A program made the translations under genes and the position numbers. The notes under the pieces were generated by a model that did not search any database, was not told where the DNA came from, and saw nothing but the letters and a program-made list of their open reading frames with translations. Below are positions 22,301 to 24,520 of a stretch of DNA of 24,520 nt, piece after piece (position 1 is the stretch's first letter; each line of letters opens with the position of its first letter). The DNA lies in IMG/VR virus record IMGVR_UViG_3300047550_000413, positions 1-24,520 of that record; one strand, 5' to 3'. The stretch is from a virus.

Positions 22301-23299
22301 ATGGAGCTTGGCACGGCTAACTGGCTGGGTTCGCTTCGCAATACATCGTTTGACGGGCTCGACTCTAACGCCAAGCGGCTGTTCGATCAGTACGGGATTA
22401 CCGCTCCAGAATGGGATGTTATCCGGCAGGGATTCATCGAGGCCGCCGATAAACGCACTTATGTTGTGCCAGAACGAATCAATCAACTCGACATTGAAGC
22501 ATTCCGCGAATACCTGACCAAGATCGGCCGTGAACCTACGGACGCTGCGGCGGCCAATGCGCGCCGAGACCTTGCCGATCGGCTGCGTAACTTCATCATC
22601 GATCAGGCCATGACCGCGGTAATCGAGCCCGATATTCGGTCGCGTTATTTCTGGGTTCGAGGTCAGCGGCCCGGTACGTTTTGGGGCGAGATCGCTCGTT
22701 ACGTTGCACAGTTTAAGGGGTTCCCGACCGCGCTTACTCGGCAGGTATTTGGTCGCGAGGTCTATGGTCGTGGCTATGGTTCGCTGCCTGAATACCTCAA
22801 GTATGGCAAGGGCGACATGCTCGGCCTCGCGCAGATGATCCTAATGATGACGGCGTTCGGTTATATCGCGATGTCGGCCAAGGATCTGCTCAAAGGCAAG
22901 ACACCTCGAGATCCAGAGAATGTTCAGACATGGCTGGCCGCCATGCTGCAAGGCGGCGCGCTCGGCATCTATGGTGACTTCCTGTTGGGGCAATCCAACA
23001 GGTACGGACGAAACATTGTTGACACGCTGGCTGGCCCGACGTTCGGAGTAATTGGCGACCTCGATGAACTGCGCCAACGGGCGATGCGTGGGGATGATGT
23101 GGCCGCTTCAGCGTTCCGCATACTGATCGCCAATACCCCATTTATGAATCTGTTTTATAGCCGTATAGTTCTCGACTACCTTGTGCTTTACCAGATTCAA
23201 GAGGCGTTGAACCCCGGTTACCTGCGACGCATGGAGCGTCAAATAGAGCGAGAGCAAGGGCAGGAGTTCCTGCTCGCGCCTTCAGAAGCTGCGCAATGA
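16301..23299 (+). CDS. Giant internal virion/ejection protein (gp16-like) with RadC-like JAB domain
   Basis: 2332 residues, far above T7 gp16 (1318). In order: a helical N terminus with two Gly/Ala-rich hydrophobic stretches (~125-215, including F-D-P-I-N-I-A-T-A-F-V-P-V-I); a module with E-F-I-R-R-T-G-G-I-I-D (~310-375) known to me from large phage and conjugative 'polyvalent' proteins; Ala-rich helices (~430-620); a module with G-P-K-I-G-N-G-F-F and T-I-D-R-W-L-M-R-T-W (~690-1030); a RadC-like JAB/MPN domain (~1150-1290) with H1228-N-H1230-x7-S1238-x2-D1241; a possible second JAB-like half (~1300-1405) lacking the HxH; coiled coil (~1430-1560); and a helical C-terminal part with a membrane segment at ~2173-2195. 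I see no SLT transglycosylase motif. AGGGG at 16290-16294 precedes the ATG. The ejection role is inferred from gene order and C-terminal type. Confidence 0.83.
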   Translation: MSFEGLLSIRRPYERQVEVREPTLGEELIEVGRETLEFSPTQSIVRGLELSEARRTGNILSAESARAQLGSAGLREQLTVPDQGITQEALDILIRRKRIENRRAELYSRSPGGFGRGTAKVAASLGYSLFDPINIATAFVPVISQAKYAAMLRAQAGLLGRTGVRAGVGFVEGAAGAALVEPLILSTAQAEQAEYDGVDSLLNIAFGGVLGGGLHAVGGAGYEAVRRLRGLEALPPRNDVDAAVQQAIIESRETLPAAPDVPPPVRVETAKRFEPTNVQPVDAYTESAQKILKELNSIYDLDPNNSKQVSVATGEKAVSITEFIRRTGGIIDQGGELAARDVNNKTAPGLVRKDTPENRQTSGMDSVRERLFEAGYFPDKADYNNITDSEIFDALMEDIGGNKIWQGSVRNKLSSFIYGRDYISRMEAEGFSRDMSVAQIADRLRSMDDEARAEFDVAREIDPETLREYEAFAERLNAENAAANVAESLNPATRRAALETGVAQAMDARNINVDPIVELDPSLARGGPDFPIQSARNAAIENFRPDQAALVDFEAAAETPDPSRVPMLDAADAALADARAAADEAVNTVNAEGEFRRSLMVQEEPQQYGDVPVTVDNVANVEAAFELARSKEFPNNRSFKKEIQDAVNAAAGDAGVDLAEMTPEVERYLIRMAVREARVALRDNANAVGWYNEKVTKALRIISLIHPEILKSREDRFAFTWALAVTSNGLKVDKNFELAMRAYESWKKTGRMPTDIGIGTASGAINDSLELYNVMLKQHGFDALENFMRSKDTVKNINAFSGLEVGGENLSTQVYGSAILGPKIGNGFFSNLYGNFEQLTIDRWLMRTWGRWTGTLIEENPTQVAAKKKSLVSLVKLLDKDQRKALEGILGKKIALGRPDEIAFAIAKASTKKPNRAAINKIGAGFSEETLRSIVGPLKKGKVRVGLGDEIRKTGNALSKYIDGQKEAPSGPPERARLRKVFGVALEQLQKDNPELTMADMQALLWYPEKRLYDAAGAADEAVEAGYADDAAPDYANAAAKLAEGRGISRDRIDGATRAVDKELQAEQRTRRTGRAGKRISKSEAFTVNEQLQLYLDLGPVPTQSGPRAVAAQRAAVKAVDDLRSSSDLLALSLSRDFAERQRASLVGQKVASTEDFATLAQVYRDPRFETLRYVFTDENGNIVGQIGATSRLPAAAAGWIGPEATDFLNELIDRAYGIGARGVYLLHNHPSEIARPSSADIEFTTDVAKFFKRRGMEFRDHVIIDTNEYSVIKADGASETIKKDFGQPSLLRLKKMASTPIKNGETLAALARELKFDNKSTVLIATNNRYIVQNIVEVPQEKIMSYGSTPQGKASAMFALRKFALTSDSSFIFAVTKDHASAQAMRNVALDTIFIDESGRAVSVGAKQDRGGRIIPRDRRARISPETSEAFLPLRDLDAAEAMRQKGVFEEGAAYNAGDAKDQMRPFDDAIARADIYAQAVRAAADRVGNDAAARSAMQAASKGQLTAMEIDTLLARLKEENTRVRSTLKKAQEQFTAADKIDSLEGDATRAANSLANNIKLDATIAARNAALSLAARTKAVGRILTQFADNPSEGLLSLLGGSSFARFGSKDSAFHWQRTYFTRWTKGMLAEMEKDGLVEGFASDAYSRDVARALYQMGRDAPRLEGLDPTAVKIAKIVYKYREDSRNTRNRFGAWIRDLTGYITRQQHDFMKIRAAGDKEWKDFVRQRIDVERTLKPGQNLEEFLDVVYADLSAGRHLSAIDDEAAAYTAPGSLARRASQSRVIYFRDADAEFDYLTEFGVGKLNEAILGDLGRAAQQAGLMRVLGPNPGYTLKAVMAEVEAAIVRTPELREKFAGTRDTAEALLSMLDGRANVPGGAMAARVGSNVRVVQSMAKLGGAVISAVTDLPVYASQIKYQGRGGLFSGIAEGISGLLQGRAKGERKRILGMIDTVADNLVGSVATRFDSDDLMSAGSADLMRVFFRLNGLQWWTDTLRESMELGTANWLGSLRNTSFDGLDSNAKRLFDQYGITAPEWDVIRQGFIEAADKRTYVVPERINQLDIEAFREYLTKIGREPTDAAAANARRDLADRLRNFIIDQAMTAVIEPDIRSRYFWVRGQRPGTFWGEIARYVAQFKGFPTALTRQVFGREVYGRGYGSLPEYLKYGKGDMLGLAQMILMMTAFGYIAMSAKDLLKGKTPRDPENVQTWLAAMLQGGALGIYGDFLLGQSNRYGRNIVDTLAGPTFGVIGDLDELRQRAMRGDDVAASAFRILIANTPFMNLFYSRIVLDYLVLYQIQEALNPGYLRRMERQIEREQGQEFLLAPSEAAQ
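19338..19565 (+). CDS. Candidate nested gene inside the giant ejection protein gene
   Basis: A 75-codon open frame in a different frame from the host gene, starting at ATG-ATG (19338/19341), with AAGAGG at 19328-19333, 4 or 7 bases upstream. The product is hydrophilic: a Met/Gln/Pro-rich first half (M-K-Q-S-K-P-G-M-Q-T-M-Q-P-Q) and an acidic second half (E-S-P-E-I-E-S-T-E-P-L-E-Q-L-I). After its TAA another ATG follows at once (19566), opening a further 61-residue frame. The host frame here is itself low in complexity (Ala/Asp-rich linker) but continues into recognisable domains on both sides, so the host frame is certainly coding. This nested gene is possible, not shown. Confidence 0.25.
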   Translation: MMQRVQQMKQSKPGMQTMQPQTTPMQQPNSPKDEESPEIESTEPLEQLIKSYRPSNAQDEQDELVSEFLNQKRSQ

Positions 23300-23309
23300 G
23301 GAATAGAAC

Positions 23310-24458
23310 ATGACCGTCTCATCCTTGGTATACAAAATCAGTTACGCCGGCAACGGAACCAGTACCGCATTTGCGGTGCCTTTCTACTTCCTTGCCAATA
23401 GCCAACTGCTAGTCACGCTGCGCTCTGCTGCCGGGGTTGAGACGATCCAGCTCCTTGATGTGAATTACACGGTGACCGGAGCCGGGGTACTGACCGGCGG
23501 CACGGTGACGATGACTGTCGCGCCTGCGACTGGCGCAACGGTTACGATCTCGCGCAACGTCCCGATTACACAGACGACAGACTTCCAGCCGAACGATCGG
23601 TTGCCTGCTGAGACGCTGGAGCAGACGGTCGACAAACTGACCATGATCTGCCAGCAGCTCGCAGATTCGTCAGACCGCGCGCTTAGATTCCCGATCTCGG
23701 ACACCTCGACGGATACCGAACTTCCGACCTCGACGGCGCGTGCAAACAGATACCTGCGCTTTAACAGCAGCGGCAATCCGATCGCCGCATCGATTATTGC
23801 CGACATTACCGCATCGGCGTCTGACCTTGCTAACGCAGCCAGCACGATCAACACGACCGAAAAAGTCACCGGGCGTCTGGTGTGGGATACCACTAACCAG
23901 CAACTCGTTCGCGCTGCTGGGCCTGCTGCGGGTGACGGGTGGGATGTTGTGGCCTCGGGTGGCGGCACGGTAATCACGTTGCCGATCACCTCGATCACCG
24001 GCATGGGGACTGGCGTTCAGACGTTCCTGATTACGCCGACCTCTGCAAACCTGCGCTCGGCTGTTACGGATGAAACTGGCACGGGTTCCCTTGTCTTTAA
24101 CACTAACCCGACGATCGACGGCGCGACCTTCACGGGCAACGCGCAAACGACGTCGGTGGCTGCGGCAAGTTCAGCCGGCACGCTCTCGATTAACTGTAAT
24201 GACAGCAACGTCTTTACGGTATCGATGACTGAGAACGTCTCGACGTTGACTCTATCGAACGCATCGGACGGCCAGACAATCAATGTCAGGTTCACGCAGG
24301 ATGCGACGGGCGGCCGCACAATAACGTGGCCGGCATCCTTCAAGTGGGCAGGTGGGTCTGCCGGATCGCTGTCGTCTGGCGCGAATGAGGTCGACTTCTT
24401 GGTTGCGACATACATCGGCTCAAGCTGGTATGCGTCGCTCTTGAAGGCGTTTGCCTAA
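23310..24458 (+). CDS. Tail fibre protein with T7 gp17-like N-terminal domain
   Basis: 382 residues. Residues ~1-140 (Y-A-G-N-G-T-S-T-A-F-A-V-P-F-Y-F, then D-V-N-Y-T-V-T-G, T-I-S-R-N-V-P-I-T-Q-T-T-D-F, F-P-I-S-D) match the virion-binding N-terminal domain of T7 tail fibres. The middle is a helical and repeat-type stem. The end (D-E-T-G-T-G-S-L-V-F-N-T-N-P-T, then I-T-W-P-A-S-F-K-W-A-G-G and S-S-W-Y-A-S-L-L-K-A-F) is a common fibre C-terminal module. It probably attaches to the tail and bears or adapts other fibres, since it is shorter than T7 gp17 (553). GAGGAA at 23298-23303 lies 6 bases before the ATG. Its stop overlaps a further start (TAATG). Confidence 0.9.
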   Translation: MTVSSLVYKISYAGNGTSTAFAVPFYFLANSQLLVTLRSAAGVETIQLLDVNYTVTGAGVLTGGTVTMTVAPATGATVTISRNVPITQTTDFQPNDRLPAETLEQTVDKLTMICQQLADSSDRALRFPISDTSTDTELPTSTARANRYLRFNSSGNPIAASIIADITASASDLANAASTINTTEKVTGRLVWDTTNQQLVRAAGPAAGDGWDVVASGGGTVITLPITSITGMGTGVQTFLITPTSANLRSAVTDETGTGSLVFNTNPTIDGATFTGNAQTTSVAAASSAGTLSINCNDSNVFTVSMTENVSTLTLSNASDGQTINVRFTQDATGGRTITWPASFKWAGGSAGSLSSGANEVDFLVATYIGSSWYASLLKAFA

Positions 24459-24520
24459 TGACTTTCGCTGCGCGCAGTCTGCTGAACGTCGGGCCGCCGG
24501 GGCCACCGCCCCCGCCACCC
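24458..24520 (+). CDS. Start of a Pro/Gly-rich gene, cut by the window end
   Basis: The ATG at 24458 overlaps the tail fibre stop (TAATG). The 21 visible codons read M-T-F-A-A-R-S-L-L-N-V and then G-P-P-G followed by six prolines, still open at the window edge. The overlap mirrors many gene junctions in this phage, which supports a real start. The G-P-P-G plus poly-Pro run could begin a collagen-like or low-complexity fibre segment; only a fragment is visible, so nothing more can be said. Confidence 0.5.
   Translation, partial: MTFAARSLLNVGPPGPPPPPP

Noticed and set aside
1-24520. Diversity-generating retroelement, as in BPP-1, or CRISPR array
   Set aside because: No reverse transcriptase motif, no template/variable repeat pair and no regularly spaced repeats were seen, although head genes resemble BPP-1.

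Overview
The window is a structural and lysis module of a T7-like short-tailed phage (podovirus). It was very probably recovered from an aquatic setting, and the host was Gram-negative. All confident genes lie on the + strand, are tightly packed, and often share ATGA or TAATG stop/start overlaps. The Gram-negative host is inferred from the set of T7 gp14/gp15/gp16-like internal (ejection) proteins and from a GH24 lysozyme. The aquatic setting is inferred from a 2OG-Fe(II) oxygenase and a small 'MAHFA...' protein, both of which I recognise from environmental phages. Capsid-region genes resemble those of Bordetella phage BPP-1 (Bbp16/Bbp19-like), and tail and ejection genes follow the T7 order gp11 to gp17. 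No terminase, polymerase, RNA polymerase, integrase, tRNA or CRISPR array is visible, so this is only part of a genome.

Layout. 1-2250 holds the 3' end of a glycine-rich tail-fibre/adhesin gene, a small XkdW-like protein, a 2OG-Fe(II) oxygenase and a conserved small phage protein. 2253-3920 is the portal. 3924-5375 is a lysis cassette: a coiled-coil membrane protein, a 51-aa membrane protein, a 3TM holin and a GH24 endolysin. 5267-7008 holds accessory genes: two small Cys-rich proteins, a metallophosphoesterase with an N-terminal helix-turn-helix, and a Bbp19-like protein. 7001-9728 is the head module: scaffold, a structured 221-bp leader, capsid, cement-like protein, a strong hairpin and a small protein. 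9747-13210 is the tail tube and nozzle (gp11- and gp12-like). 13210-23299 holds the internal virion proteins (gp13-, gp14-, gp15- and a giant 2332-aa gp16-like protein). 23310-24458 is a T7 gp17-like tail fibre. At 24458 a further gene starts with a proline/glycine-rich tract and is cut by the window end.

How they work together. The portal, scaffold, capsid and cement proteins build the head. The gp11/gp12-like proteins form the tail. The gp14/15/16-like proteins would be ejected to build a DNA-translocating channel. The fibres recognise the host, and the lysis cassette releases progeny.

The most interesting points are: a RadC-like JAB/MPN metallo-domain inside the giant ejection protein, with a full HxHx7SxxD motif but an apparent Glu-to-Gln change at the usual catalytic position; a hairpin that hides the ribosome binding site and GTG start of the tail tubular A gene; a candidate nested gene inside the giant protein; a 2OG oxygenase near glycine-rich and collagen-like fibre sequence; and a helix-turn-helix/phosphoesterase fusion embedded among late genes.
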